From: Cycas panzhihuaensis
Taxonomy: Eukaryota; Cycadophyta
Reading direction: 5' to 3'
Assembly: GCA_023213395.1 (NCBI GenBank)
Contig: CM041465.1
Location: 212,481,741-212,545,740, forward strand
DNA: 64,000 nucleotides
Every line of letters starts with the position of its first letter. Positions within the stretch are counted from its first letter, which is position 1. This document shows positions 11,960 through 24,187 of this stretch, piece by piece. The notes below the pieces were generated by a model. It had not been told where the DNA came from. It worked only from the letters and a program-made list of their open reading frames with translations, and searched no databases. The translations under genes were made by a program, and so were the position numbers.

Positions 11960-13410
11960 TTTCTAACACCACATCCCCTTTTTTAATCAACTAACTCACC
12001 CATTAATCAATCTCATCAAACATTCTCATGTCTCATGTTCCTTACATCACTGACTTCATCATCACATCATTGTCTTATGCATCTCACATATTGTGAAATA
12101 GTCACATACAAAGAAACACTTACTTCACCATAGAATCAAAGCTTATACCACATACATCTCATAGAAATCATGCATACCACACGTCACCATTAAATCATGA
12201 AGACACATCACACTTCATTTAATTGCCTAAAATACAACTCATGCCACAACACTACATAACAAAGTTTATTTCCTTACAACTCAGGTAACTTAAAAAAACT
12301 CATCCTTCTTTGCATTCAGTCAATTAAAAAAATATCATCAAAACAACCTTAATTTCACCCTTAACATGCCCAACAAATGTCCAATCTTGTCATATAACCT
12401 CATATGCAACAAGCACCTCATTGCCTCAAATCATCATTTTTCTTGTCCTCAAATTTACCTTATCATGCCCATAAAGCTCCTTCAAGTAAATCATATTCCA
12501 ATAAGCACTAAGTTGCCATATGCCATCCAACTCATTCATGTAAACATATGCGTTATTACTTTATTACCATACTATGTCATCGTCACAATAGCTCTCTCAT
12601 ACGAACACATGTAAGGAAGCACTCAAATTATCATTAAACAATCACCATCATACATCTCAAATCACTAATAGAGTGCCAAATACATTCGTATTAATATAAC
12701 TTAATGTCGTCTTACATTGTAACAATATTCTCCCATGCACAACATACATAAGAGAGCCTCAAACAGTCACCTCATTACCATTGCCTCATTCATATCACTA
12801 TATCAATATGAAACCCTTAAATTCCCAAAAAACTTATTTTTGAAAAAAAATATAGCATAAAAATATATAAAATATGGATGGAAATAATAGCCTATGAAAT
12901 ACAATTCTAATGGTTTAAGTAAAATTAAATTATGATATCTAGATAAAAAGTTATGCCCCTTTTAAGAATTTCACAATTAGGGTTTATAGGGACTGTAATA
13001 GTACCTTCTGATAAACTACTAATAACTTTTCAGTTTAAACTCTGATGAACCTCAAACCACTTCCATTAGAAAGTAAATTAAAGAATACACAGAATCAAAA
13101 ATATTTGAGGTCATTTGGATACCTGTAGCTAAATTTATGGCTTTTTGAAGTTGAAGTTGTAGATCTGTCCCAAAAATACGACGATGGAAAAAATTAGGTT
13201 GAAATTAATTCTATTGTAATTTTCGCACTTTCACCCAAAAATCTATAGTGTGACCACTCAAATTTTATAGAATGAGATATTTTGTCTCAATTTTGCCATT
13301 ACTTTTCAGAAATTTCAACGTTTGTTCTCTCGAATATGCTTTCAACACTTGATGACACCTCCTAAATCACCGCTTCAACACTAAACAAAAATACCTATCT
13401 CAACCTGGGC

Positions 13411-13422
13411 GCTCTGATACCA
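13411..13422 (-). other. Primer binding site, element B
   Basis: GCTCTGATACCA is a 12/12 complement of the TGGTATCAGAGC initiator-tRNA-Met site. It lies directly beside the LTR at 13423. Confidence 0.9.
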
Positions 13423-13666
13423 TGTTGCAAAATAGAACCTGCAATAAGATATTAGCAAACATAATAGAACAAAATAAAAGTACCTCCATAGGATCGAATA
13501 GTACTCTTAAGGTACCTCCATTGTATTAACAAAACATCATTATAACATCATTACAATAGATTACAATATGATACACTATGTTATGTATTTATAATACATG
13601 TCAATATAGTGAGAGTGGAACCCACTTGCATGTGGGATAAATCAAATATGCATTAATATTCCAACA
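13423..13666 (-). repeat. Element B 5' LTR
   Basis: Begins TGTTGCAAAATAG and ends TATTCCAACA, followed by the target duplication ATCAA. Confidence 0.9.
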
Positions 13667-15450
13667 ATCAACATAGAGAAGTATAATAAATATCTCACCA
13701 TCTTCATGTTTTATATATAAATTGTGATCTTATTCATATCTAGTGAATCCAAAAGAAATGAAGTAATCATTAATGAATGAATAACATTCCCTTGGTACTT
13801 GTTTAGACTTTTTGTAAACCATATATAAGATGCTCTTTACCAACTTGCATAAAACCTTCAGTCACTATATATAGACCTCTTCATCAAGAATGCCATGGAG
13901 GAAAGTAGTCTTGACATCTATCTAGTGGAGTTCCCAATCAAAATAAGATGCAAGATTTACTAGCATTTAGATGGTAGTTATTTTGGCTATATATGCAAAA
14001 GTTTTTTAAAAATTTATACCTTTAATCTGTGCATATCCCTTGGCTACAAATCAAGCCTTATATATGTTAATAATACCATTAGATTAATACTTCACTTTGT
14101 ACACCCATCTATAGCTAATAGTCTTCATATTTGAAGGAAGCACAATGAGATTCCATGTGTCATTTTTAAGAGTGGAGTTATATTCTCCCTACATATCTAA
14201 CTGCTAGTGAGATGCATCCTTAACTTTAAAAAATGACTAGGTTTTATTAGTATTTAAGGCATTTGACATTAAGGCATAATTGACCTTCTCCATATCTAAA
14301 CACTTATATGAATATTGATGTCTCTAACCTTGGAATCTTTGATGGTTTGTATATACCATTTGGGTAACATTTTAAGAGGAAAAGATGTAGATGAAACTTT
14401 TGTAGGAATTTTCTCACTCTCTTCACTTTTTTATTAGTTTCATTCTCCATTTCTTTGCTTTTAGTATCAACATTTATAATGTGAATAATTTCATCATCAG
14501 ACTCATTAAACAAAACATCCTTACTTATTACAGTCTTCCTCTCAGAAGGATCCTAAAGCCTATAAGTGTTGGATGACTCACTATGCTTGACAAAAATACA
14601 CTTACAACTTTTGTTACCAAGTTTTTATTTCTTTACATTAAATACATGCATAAAAATAATATATCCAAACACTCAAAGATTACAAATTAAGGGTTTTTAT
14701 TTGTTTAAGTTTCTGTGAGAATTATATTTCAAATAATTGTTCTTAAAATTCTCTTCAACAAACACACAATTGTATTTATAGTTTCCCTCCAAAAACTATT
14801 TAAGATATTTTTGGCTTTGAACATGCATCTAGCCATCTCAATAATAATGGAATTCTTCCTTTTAGAAATACCATATTATTATGGTGTATAAGATGTAGTC
14901 AATTACTGTCAAATACCATGATCTTTATAGATAATAGTAATTTCAATTGACAAGTGCTTGTCTTTGCTATCACTCCTTAGAATTGTGATTTTCTTTTTAG
15001 AGAAGTTTTTTGCTTCAACCTTTGAACTCCTTGAATTTTATAGATGTTTTAGACTTATTGTTTAGAAGGTAGACCCAAGTCCTCCTTGTGAAGTTATCAA
15101 TGAAGGTCACAAAGTACTTTGCACCTTCAAGTGAAATTGGTATAATTGGTCTACACAAGTCAGAATATACATACTCTAATTTGTCCCTAGCTTGCCATTT
15201 GGACTTGATAAATTTCTCCCTATGCTACTTCACTGGTGTATATACATTATAGGTTTTTTTTATATTTATTAACTAGAGGAATATCATATACCATTTTTAA
15301 CTTATTTAATAATTAAAGATAATTAAAGTTCAAATGACCAAAGCGGTCATGTTATAATGTATTAGATGAACTTATAACAAAACCATACCCAAGTGTGCTA
15401 AGGAATTTATACAAACTATTTTCTTTAGCTCCTTAAGTAATTACAAAATT
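13667..15450 (-). pseudogene. Copia element M, N-terminal RT and integrase part
   Basis: Continuation of the - strand copia relic. Codons for Y-V-D lie at 13667-13675, right at the element B junction. Towards 14160 comes the upstream RT block. 14300-14520 is a variable linker, and 14580-15200 carries integrase text (the C-terminal domain first, then the core). A GAG-pre-integrase HxxxGH-like segment lies near 15340 (ACCAAAGCGGTCATGTTATA on +). Full of stops and frameshifts. Confidence 0.7.
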
Positions 15451-15547
15451 GCCATCTTTTACGGCATACTTATTGGCATCAAACATAATCTTCAAAATTA
15501 ATTTATCCATATAGTTTATATAAAGTAAATTATAATAGAATAATTAA

Positions 15548-15997
15548 TGATGTATGGCATTAATTTATTAAAGGATCATTTATATCATTAATGTAATATT
15601 ATATATACTTTATGTTGAGGGCTTCATTTGTGTAAATGGGTTTAGTCACAATTTCATGTTATGAACCTAGTTGTATGGGGTTGATTTTATCCTCATATAT
15701 AAATGTCGTAGGTTAGTCTAATTATGTAGGGTGCCAATTGTCATCTTGTATGATCCCACATTTATATTTTCTTTGCACTTTGTAATAACCTCTTTTGTTT
15801 TCATGCATAAGGCTATTTATATATCTCTTTATCATGTGATATACTTTGATTTTGATATGAGTTAATGAATACAAATATACGTTGGAGTATTTGTGATTAA
15901 TTCTAGCACTTGGATTTTGTTTTATATGTGAATATTATTGAGGATATTTTGAGTCTCAAACCTAGGTTGCAAATTAGATAGACCTTCATCCCTTTCA
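15548..15997 (+). repeat. 5' LTR of + strand copia element N (start approximate)
   Basis: The sequence ends CCCTTTCA at 15997 and is followed by a TTGGCATCAAAG primer-site match. It contains a TATA-like CTATTTATATATC near 15810. The left end is taken as a TG near 15548 or 15551, just beyond the end of element M. No second copy was found in the window, so this rests on the primer site and position. Confidence 0.5.
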
Positions 15998-15999
15998 AT

Positions 16000-16010
16000 T
16001 GGCATCAAAG
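16000..16010 (+). other. Primer binding site, copia element N
   Basis: TGGCATCAAAG resembles TGGTATCAGAG (initiator tRNA-Met type) with two transitions. Confidence 0.5.
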
Positions 16011-17441
16011 TTAGTCTCTGCCAAGTCTTTTACCTAGTCTTCTAGCTAGTTTATTGATTAATCTTCCTCTCCAGTGTAGCTCCCATCAGTAGATAAATTC
16101 TTTTGAAATGAAGAAGAGCTATTTTCTTTGATTTGTTAATCAAATCAAAGCCTTTGAAGCATTATCTGTTAGCTATATTTATGCTTCATAGCCTTATTAT
16201 ACTAGTTACTAGCTGCTCTCTCAAAGATCTCATCTTTATATATATAAATTTGTTATAAAAAGGTTTCTATAAATACTAAATAGATAACTATTGAATGTTT
16301 TCAACATAGTATTATAAAGCTACATTCAAAATCTATTTATGAGCTACTATTGATCCATATTAATTGGTCCTTATATTGGCATAATAGCCTCTGTAATACC
16401 TTTGAAGCCGTAGTAATATATTGCATGGCTGAAAAATCTTATTTTCTTTATGTTTGAATGACTTTGATTATATTTGACCATGGCTCTTACTGTCATCATC
16501 TCTATGTTGCATATTCATTATCACATTGCCTTTCTCTACATGTTTTTGGCTGATGTGTGGCATTTTTTAGACTATTGTCTTATGTGAGTGATGCTTCTTT
16601 ATATCTTTACAATGTTTGCTGGCCTCTTTTGATTACCGCTTGGCCCTTGTGTGATTGTGGCCCTCTGTTTGCTCTCCACTACTCTAACTTAATCCATTCA
16701 TCACCTGCATGGTCCCTTTTATGCTCAATGTGGCTTTTTACATCACTTAATTAGCCCTGCATGGCACCATTTATCTTTAGTGAAGCTATGTTAGCCCTTC
16801 GTGGCCCCTGTTATGCAACTGCATTATTATCTACATGAATTGTTGGCCTTGTTTAGGTTACATAGACTCTTAAAAACTTTTTTGTTTTTTTTCTTTTGTG
16901 GACTATATTGCTAAGATAATTTTCTAGACTAAGTGTAACTGTATTAAGATTAATTCAAAGGAAAAATAAAGACAACCATAATGTTATTTTGCTCTAAATT
17001 CTATCGATTTATAGTGAACTGAGGACTAATACACTTTTGCTAGTTTCATCAGGTTCCTGCATAAAGTTGGATGGATAAAAATATGCTATATGATTAATAA
17101 AAATGACCTTGGTAGAGTTATCCTTGCAGTGGAGAAGATATATTGGGATTCTATTGCTTCTTTAGAGAGATCTAGCCTCTTGTATCTAATTTATTTCGTA
17201 GTTTTTTTATATTCTTGTCACCTGATTTGATTTTTATAAAGTTTGAAAAACTTTAGGTTATATAAATTAGTATATTCTCTAAATATTTTATTTTTGATAT
17301 AGGACCCTAACCTAAAGTTAAATTTTAATCATTTTTTAGCTTTTAAAAGGCCTATTTCTAATATGTTTTGGGCAGTTTTTTAGTTTTTAAAGAGATTTTT
17401 TCTATTTTTTAAGTTTAAAATAGTAAAATGAATCTATTAAA
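16011..17441 (+). other. Leader/gag region of copia element N, no gene readable
   Basis: A T-rich stretch with repeated TGGCCCTT-like words at 16620-16820. It lies between the element N primer site and the insertion point of element F. The interior should continue at 31434. I could not recognise a Gag here. Confidence 0.35.
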
Positions 17442-17688
17442 TATTGGAATTAATGTTTATTACATTTATTAAATATATGCAAGAGTATACCTTGGGACCA
17501 TACGAGCTATACCAGAATCATTTGGATAAGGTAAGATTATTTTATTATATTTTAAATTTAGAGGTTGAGATAAGCTTATGTCCACCTCCTAAATATATAT
17601 TTTGGGGCTTAATCCCCAGTGTTTATCAACACCACTAATCTATGTGAAATTTATTAATACTATATAAAATGGATTGAATCATACTATT
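17442..17688 (+). repeat. Element F 5' LTR, first part
   Basis: Starts TATTGGAATTAATG and matches 31177 onward. It carries a TATA-like AAATATATATTTT near 17591. Two perfect hairpins follow: TGGGG/CCCCA (17603-17618) and GTGTT/AACAC (17619-17632). It is broken at ACTATT by element G and continues at 27752. Confidence 0.8.
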
Positions 17689-18124
17689 GTAGGAAAAATA
17701 TTGTAGGAGAATAGGGCAGAACATAGAATAAACTTCAATAGATCAATACATCAATACAAATCTTCAATATATCAATGTTGTAATATAGCATAAATTATGA
17801 AAGTATTGTATTCCATCCATTGTGAGAAGTGAGCATTATAAATTTCCCAAATGAGGGTAGTGTCTAAAGACACCAGGGTTGCACCACCCTTAATATTTAT
17901 AATTTGGGGGAGGAGAGAAACTCCTCAACCTATGAAATTCAAAATAATAATAAAATAATACTAACTTAACTTAAATGGAACTAACTCAAATTAACATAAA
18001 TCAAAGTTAAACTTACCTTAACTTACCTACACATGCTGAGTACCCACATGTGTAAAATAATGTTGATAAGGTGTATAATCTTGGTTGGAAGGTGGGAGTG
18101 GAGTGATGATGATTAACTCCAGCA
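17689..18124 (-). repeat. Element G 3' LTR
   Basis: 436 bp. Perfect hairpins GTGTC/GACAC (17860-17873) and AGGGT/ACCCT (17875-17890) lie beside the TATA-like TATTTATAATTT on +. A GAGGAG/CTCCTC stem lies just beyond. Confidence 0.85.
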
Positions 18125-18129
18125 TTCTC

Positions 18130-18862
18130 CCCCTTAATGGTCATTACGAACACTTATATCTTCTCCTTGAATTTATGGAACTTGTATTTGAAAAAAACTT
18201 TAAAATTCTGATCTTGATCTTTATCAACTCTTCTCATCCTTATAGCCACATATGTCTCTTTACCATGGAACGATGTAAAAAAGGAATAGTGGCAACTTTG
18301 ACTTGATTTGTATAAAAGGAATAGTTGCAACTTTGACTTTAACTTTTGAAAATTTAACTTTGACTGTCATATCATTAGGTCTCTTTTCTGTCATATCAAA
18401 AGATTCATTCTCCATAATGTCATAAGATTCATTCTCAATCATGTCATAAGATTCATTCTCCCCCTCAAATGGAGGATCAGGTACTTGTATAGCAAGTTGG
18501 TCATGTATTTGATATGAATCTTCATGGGTATTGTCATTATGATTCACATGTTCTGTCATTTATATCACATGTTCATCAAAAATATCATCAAATACATGGA
18601 GGATATCTCCCCTATAAGTGGAAATCAATACATCCCAAATTGATTTAGAGGTAGTTAATTTACAAACCTTTGAAAAAACATCATCATTCATAGTGTAAAA
18701 TAATAAACCTAATATTTCATTATCCTTTCTAAAATTTTCTTTAATACTTAAATCACATTCATATTGCAAATACTTCAAAAGATCATGTGTAATAAAGTAA
18801 TTTTACATAGTGTTATACCATAGTAAAAAGTTATGGCTATCAAAAATGGGAAATTGTATCAT
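18130..18862 (-). pseudogene. Element G gag
   Basis: Gag of the DUF4219/UBN2 type. From the Met at 18862 it reads F-P-I-F-D-S-H-N-F-L-L-W (DUF4219), then KENFRKDNEILGLLFYTMND and KSIWDVLISTYRGD. The frame is held from 18862 to 18260 with two internal stops. A tail with three 8-residue repeats (ENESYDMI) follows at about 18396-18470. In another frame near 18130-18250 the tail NFKVFFKYKFHKFKEK occurs, shared with F and H and running into the PPT, where it would encode IKGEN. Non-functional. Confidence 0.75.
18396..18470 (-). repeat. 24-bp tandem repeat in gag, about three copies
   Basis: Units of the form CATAAGATTCATTCTC on + encode the repeated octapeptide ENESYDMI in the element G gag frame. 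A further duplicated unit with GGAATAGTGGCAACTTTGAC lies at about 18281-18337. Confidence 0.75.
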
Positions 18863-20464
18863 TTTATCAAAAAACTTTAGTACATATAAGGTATGCTTTT
18901 ATCAAATCAAATAAAGTCAATAAGTGACTAAACTTATATGATGTCAAATATACTTTTCAAAAGAAATATAATGCACCAATGAAAATAAATCAATCAAATA
19001 CAACCTTTATAGATGCAATAAGAAAATAAGATTTTCAATAATAATAAATACTTTCAATATATATATATGCCTTTGAAATAATCTTTGAAATATGGCGAAT
19101 ATATGCAAATTTGAATGTAATAAAGATTCTTTTAGTAATACAGATATGAAATGTAACTTTGATGATAAAAAGAATGATCTTTAACCTTTTAATTTTTAAA
19201 GAAGTAAATATAAACTCTCAATATAAGAAATGCTTTACCTTGATGAAAATATATACTGCTAAAAAAAACTAAAATATATGTATATTTTACTTTGAAAGAT
19301 AGGGAGTATGAAGAAACTTTTTAAAAGAAGGGTTAGAGGACAACCTCAAGTTTGACTACTTCAAAAATATACTAAATTATATCAGAAGAATATAAAAATT
19401 CACCAATATGAAAATTAATAAAATATCTATCCAATGGAATAGACCATTTTTAAAACGGGTTCCTACAAGTCAAATTTTGATGATCCAAAAGTATAGGCCT
19501 ATTTTTTAAGCCTAACGGGAGCATGTAGTTGAAAAAAACATAAAATTGTTAATAAAACTTTATAAAATACTTAAAAATGATTAAATATTATTTAGAAGGT
19601 TGCTCAATATACTTTTAGCTGAAAAATTTTGAGAAATATATATAAAAAATATGTAAAAATGGCAGAATTGAGGTAATTAAGTACTTCTACTTTGATTGAT
19701 TTAAAAATCAGTAAAAATACCTTAAAACATATAAAAAACTATGTCGTATTGAAGGGGAATGAGTCAGCTTCCCAATGAAACTAACAAAACTAAATTTGGA
19801 TGTCAAACAGAAGAGTTATAGTAAAAATGGCAACTAGTACCTTTATGTAAAAAATATTTAAAAGTGCTAAAAACCAGTAAAGTGCCACTTTCGGTGATTA
19901 AAATAATGATCAAAATGAATTCTAAAAAATAAAATAAAAGGTGGGTAATGAAGTTTGTTGAATATAAATTACTGTAGAATAGATCTGGATAGAAAATAAT
20001 TACCTGGTAATAAAATATAATTAGTTCAAAAAATAATTTTGTAAAAAGTTAAAAAAAGACTGAAAAAATGACTGATTAACTTTGAATTGGCTAAAACAGG
20101 GTCAAATTAGCACCAAATTGGCCATATGACTAGTCGAAATTAATCCACAGAAAATTTCTGATGCAATGAAGCTAGTTTCATTAGAAACTGATGACCCAAC
20201 GAGAAGTTATGGCAAAAATTTGCTAGTAACCCTATGTAAAATAAAAAATTAAAAAAAATAAAAGGAAAAAGATTTATAAAAGTGAAAAGACCCTTTTGAA
20301 AAATGCTAAGAGTCATGTGGTGATTAAATAAGATTGGGGGATGAAGCTCAAGAGGGCTAAATCCCTTAAACCCCAAAATTTAACTTGCATGCAATAAAAT
20401 TTAATTTTTTAAAAGCTTTATATATAAAAGTATATATATATATATATATAAATAAAAATGTGTT

Positions 20465-22400
20465 TTGAGAAAAATGCCATCACGCTCCACATGTTTGTCG
20501 CCGCAGTCGTGTATGGATCTATCATGCGGCCTCTGTGAGTGGAGCCACGATTGCAATTATCACGTCGTCACGCCTTTCACTCTCTCAAAGGGATTATCTT
20601 TCTTGAGAGTGGCAATAGGCTCTGCCTCTAAGCAAGCATTAAGCTTCGGTAACACGCTGCCAACCTCAATCTGTGCATACATTGAGGATCACCTGTGCAT
20701 AATGGTCACTACATACCAATGTAGGATCAATAAATGGAATTTCAGTTGCTCATGTAAATTGGGTACCTCCCAAAATGAAGTCCGAAGAGGTAAGGGTAAA
20801 GCCTCATTCTGGTATAAAGTTCTTTCAGCCAGAGGTTACTGCCTTGTATGAAAAGGCAGGTTTGCTACCTCCATCAACTCTTATCATGCTTATCATGCCA
20901 CTTTTATGGAGAAGTACACAAGCAAGAGGAGGGTTTCTCTGATGTGTGAGAAGAGGTCCTAGGTGTCTTACATTATGATGTCCTTATCCCTCCTATGGTG
21001 CTGTCGTTGGTGAAGATATGGTCCTTTCTTTGGTCTCTGATGAAGATAGAATGAAATACACGCGATGTCTTCTAAGATCATGCATTAAAGACAATAGAAA
21101 GACTAAGTGATGCTCAACTCCTAGCTATGAGAATGGTGTGCACTTTATCCTTGGAAGTGGTTGTTATGATGTTACCTACAAATGCTTATATAAATTTTGT
21201 TGGAATTGTTCTGAGGAAGTTCACTGTCCAGTAGACTGTGAAGTGCTTTGTGTGTGGGGAGTTGGGACAAGAATGCAAATATTTAGGCATTTGGAGGTCA
21301 GAGAAGCATTGAGTAACATAAGAATTGTAGCAGCCTTCAATGCAGAGGACAAAGTCCTCAATCTCTTTGACCAAGAGCTCAAATTACCTCAAACTTAGAG
21401 TTTGGGACGTAGTCAATTAATCTGCTTGTCACTAGTAAAACTTCTTATTAGATGCGTAGATAGCTTAGAGGTACTCAGACAATTGAATTTAAATTAAAGG
21501 CTAGAATATCATAATGTCATCGTTCAGGCATGACAAGTCTAGTGTCTGGAATGCTTGAGACTCAGTGATCAATCTAACGTGGAATGTGAAGGATTGCTTA
21601 AAGAGTGGAGGACATTTATCTAGGCTATTGAAAACCCTATTCCTAAATATCACGAAGCTTAAAACTACCATGGATGAGTTATGTAAGGATGAAATCAGTA
21701 CTATCTTGCATTGCCTAGTGAAGAAAACATTCTTAGGAGCACACAAAAGTGATATCCAATGCCATGCAAGGAGAAATGTAAGGGTCAAACTAGTGCACTT
21801 CTAGCACATATTGTTTTATGTTATGTGTTATTTTTCTAGGTTTTCTATATGTGGGAATTGGCTGTAGCCGAAGACCTTTAATTGTATGACATTTTTAGTT
21901 GGATTGGTGTTGCCAATGGATTTTGCTTTGGCATAAGATTTCTGTATGCTTTTACCTATATACCCTTTTTTTCGGAGCTTGCTCAGCTTTATGGGGTTCC
22001 AAATCAGAGTAGAGGATGCTGCCTTTTCTATACAATGAGATTATGGTGAGCGTATTGAAAATCTATGTTTTTCAGTGGCTAAAGATTTCTCGTAGGGAAG
22101 CATATGCAATGGAGGATCTCTTAGCAGATCTATCTCAATTTTAGGAAAGCTTCAAGGTAAAAAGTATTAATACCAGAACAACTTTTCAAAAGGCCTTAGA
22201 AGAGGCTTTGGATTTGTGATTTTTGCTGAGGGATATTGCAGATCAAGATTAAGTTCGACACATGATAAAGAATCTGTATGATAGGGGGTATTATTTGGGT
22301 AACTCACCTAATCACTGGGAAGAGGAGACTTCTATGTGGTATTCTTGCAAAAAAGAAGCGAAGATTGTGCTAATTTATAAATTCAGCAAATTCTTTAATT
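20465..22400. other. GC-richer non-retroviral segment inside element G
   Basis: Base composition shifts clearly from the AT-rich surroundings at about 20465. Several open pieces on + (20465-20851, 21138-21398, 21565-21804, 22442-22687) do not resemble retroelement proteins. Only 21255-21425 is recognisable, as an ABC transporter. Another piece near 22110-22330 reads EDLLADLSQF and later LLRDIADQD, unknown to me. It looks like transduced host sequence, antisense to element G. Confidence 0.5.
21255..21425 (+). pseudogene. Fragment of an ABCB (P-glycoprotein-type) transporter gene
   Basis: The frame reads REALSNIRIVAAFNAEDKV, then LNLFDQELKLPQ. This is the conserved stretch of plant ABCB/MDR transporters in the transmembrane domain, ahead of the nucleotide-binding domain (family pattern EA(V/L)SNIRTVAAFNAE-KV--LF). 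The next stop (TAG at 21397) is followed by SLGRSQL, close to the family's S-RR-Q. No Walker A or signature motif is present, so only a scrap (possibly one exon) survives. It lies on + inside the - strand element G. Confidence 0.7.
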
Positions 22401-22673
22401 TATGTTGAATATAAATATGGTCAAATCTATTCTAAAATCAATTGAATAAAGAAAGGAATGTAGTGCTTTGGGTACTTCCTGCGATGTTATTTTGTGTTCT
22501 ATATTTTATTTTAATGGAATTATTTTTCTTCTTTAGTAATAGAATGGGATTGTTTTTCTTCATTGAAACGTCATTATCAAATCTACAACTTGATGTTAAT
22601 GGCCACCGAGATGTTTATGCATCATTTGACAAATATGTAGAAGTTGAACAGCTTAAGGGAGATAACAAATACC

Positions 22674-22895
22674 TATTGGAATATTAATGCACATTTGTTT
22701 TATCCCACATACAAGTGGGTTCTACTCTCACTATATTGACATGTATTATAAATACACAAAATAGTGTATCATATTGTATGATGTTGTAAGGATGTTTTAT
22801 TAATACAATTTGAGGTACCTTAAGGGTACCATTCGATCCCGTGGAGGTGTTATATTTTGTTTATTAATATCTTATTACAGGTTTAATTTCCAACA
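22674..22895 (+). repeat. Element C 5' LTR
   Basis: Starts TATTGGAATATTAATGC and ends TTTCCAACA. TATA-like TATTATAAATA (22744-22754) runs into perfect hairpin arms ATACAC (22752-22757) and GTGTAT (22764-22769). A GGTACC-N5-GGTACC palindrome follows near 22814. Confidence 0.9.
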
Positions 22896-24187
22896 TGGTA
22901 TCAAAGCACCCAAGTTGAGAGAGGTATTTTTGTTCGATATTAGAGCAGTGATTTGGGAGGTGCTATAATGTTGAAATTTCTGAAAAGTAATGGTGAAATT
23001 GAGATGGAATAGCTCATTCTATAAAATTTGAGTGGTTGCATTACAGATTTTGGGGTGAAAGTGTGAAAATTACAGCAGAATTAATTTCGGCCTGCTTTTT
23101 TCTGTCGTCATATTTTTGGGACAGATCTACAACCTCAACTTCAAAGAGCCATAACTTTGGCTACAGGTGTCCAAATGACCTCAAATATTTTTTTGATTCT
23201 GTACATTTTTAAATTTTCTTTCTAATGGAAGTAGTTTGAGATTCATTAGAGTTTAGAATAAAAAGTTATTAGTAGTTTATCAAAAGGTACTATTACAGCC
23301 CCTAGAAACCCTAATTGTAAAATTTTTAAAAGGAGTATAACTTTTGATCTAGATATTAGAATTCAATTTTGTTTGAATCATTGGAATCGTATTTCAGAAG
23401 CCATCATTTCCATCAATATTTTATATATTTTTGAGCTATACTTTTTTTCAAAAATAAGTTTTTGGGAATTTAAGGGTTTCATATTGATATGGTGACATGA
23501 ATGATGCAATTGTAATGAAGTGATATTTTGCACTCTATTAGTGATTTAAGATGCATGATGGTGATTGTTTAATGATAGTTTGAGTGCTTTCTTACATGTA
23601 TTTGTATGAGAGCTATTGTGACGATGGCATAGTATGGTAATGAAGCGATAGTACATGTGTTTGCATGAATGAGTTGGATGAAATATGACAATTAAGTGCT
23701 CCATGGAATGTGATTTATGTGAAGGGACTTGATGGACATAACAAAGCTAATTTGAAGGCAAGAAAGATAGTGATTTGAGGCAATGAGGTGCTTGTTTCAT
23801 GTGAGGTTACATGACAAGATTGAGTGTTTGTTAGGTGTGTTAAGGATAAAATTAGACATGCTTTATGATGTGAACGGGCAAAGAAGGATGAGTTTTTGGT
23901 TGCTGGGAAGCAAAATTGTTGAGTGGTGTAATGGCATGAGTTATGTTTTAGGTAATCAAGTGAAGTATGTATCTTAGTAGTGGCATATGGCATGTATGAT
24001 CATTGCGAGATTTATAAGGCATTGATTTGGTGAAGTGAGTGTTTGGATTTTATGTAACTATTTGGCATATGTGAGATGTATAAGGCAATGATGTGATGAT
24101 GAAGTCAATAATATAAGAGATATGAGAAAGTTTGTTGAGATTGATGGGTGAATTTATTGATTGAAAAAGGGACATGGTGTTAAAAAA

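Larger units (their letters stand above)
10561..13666 (-). mobile_element. Element B: gag-only LTR retrotransposon, sister of A
   Basis: LTRs at 10561-10793 and 13423-13666 carry the family ends TGTTGG...TTCCAACA. The near-perfect target duplication is ATTAA (10556-10560) and ATCAA (13667-13671). The primer binding site is exact (13411-13422) and the PPT is at 10794-10802. The interior is colinear with A: a leader of about 1.45 kb, gag, then the C-terminal repeats. It sits inside the RT gene of copia element M. Confidence 0.9.

Noticed and set aside
22442-22687. 81-codon frame that might be a membrane protein
   Set aside because: Hydrophobic because of TTT-rich DNA, and it runs into the element C LTR, so its end is accidental.
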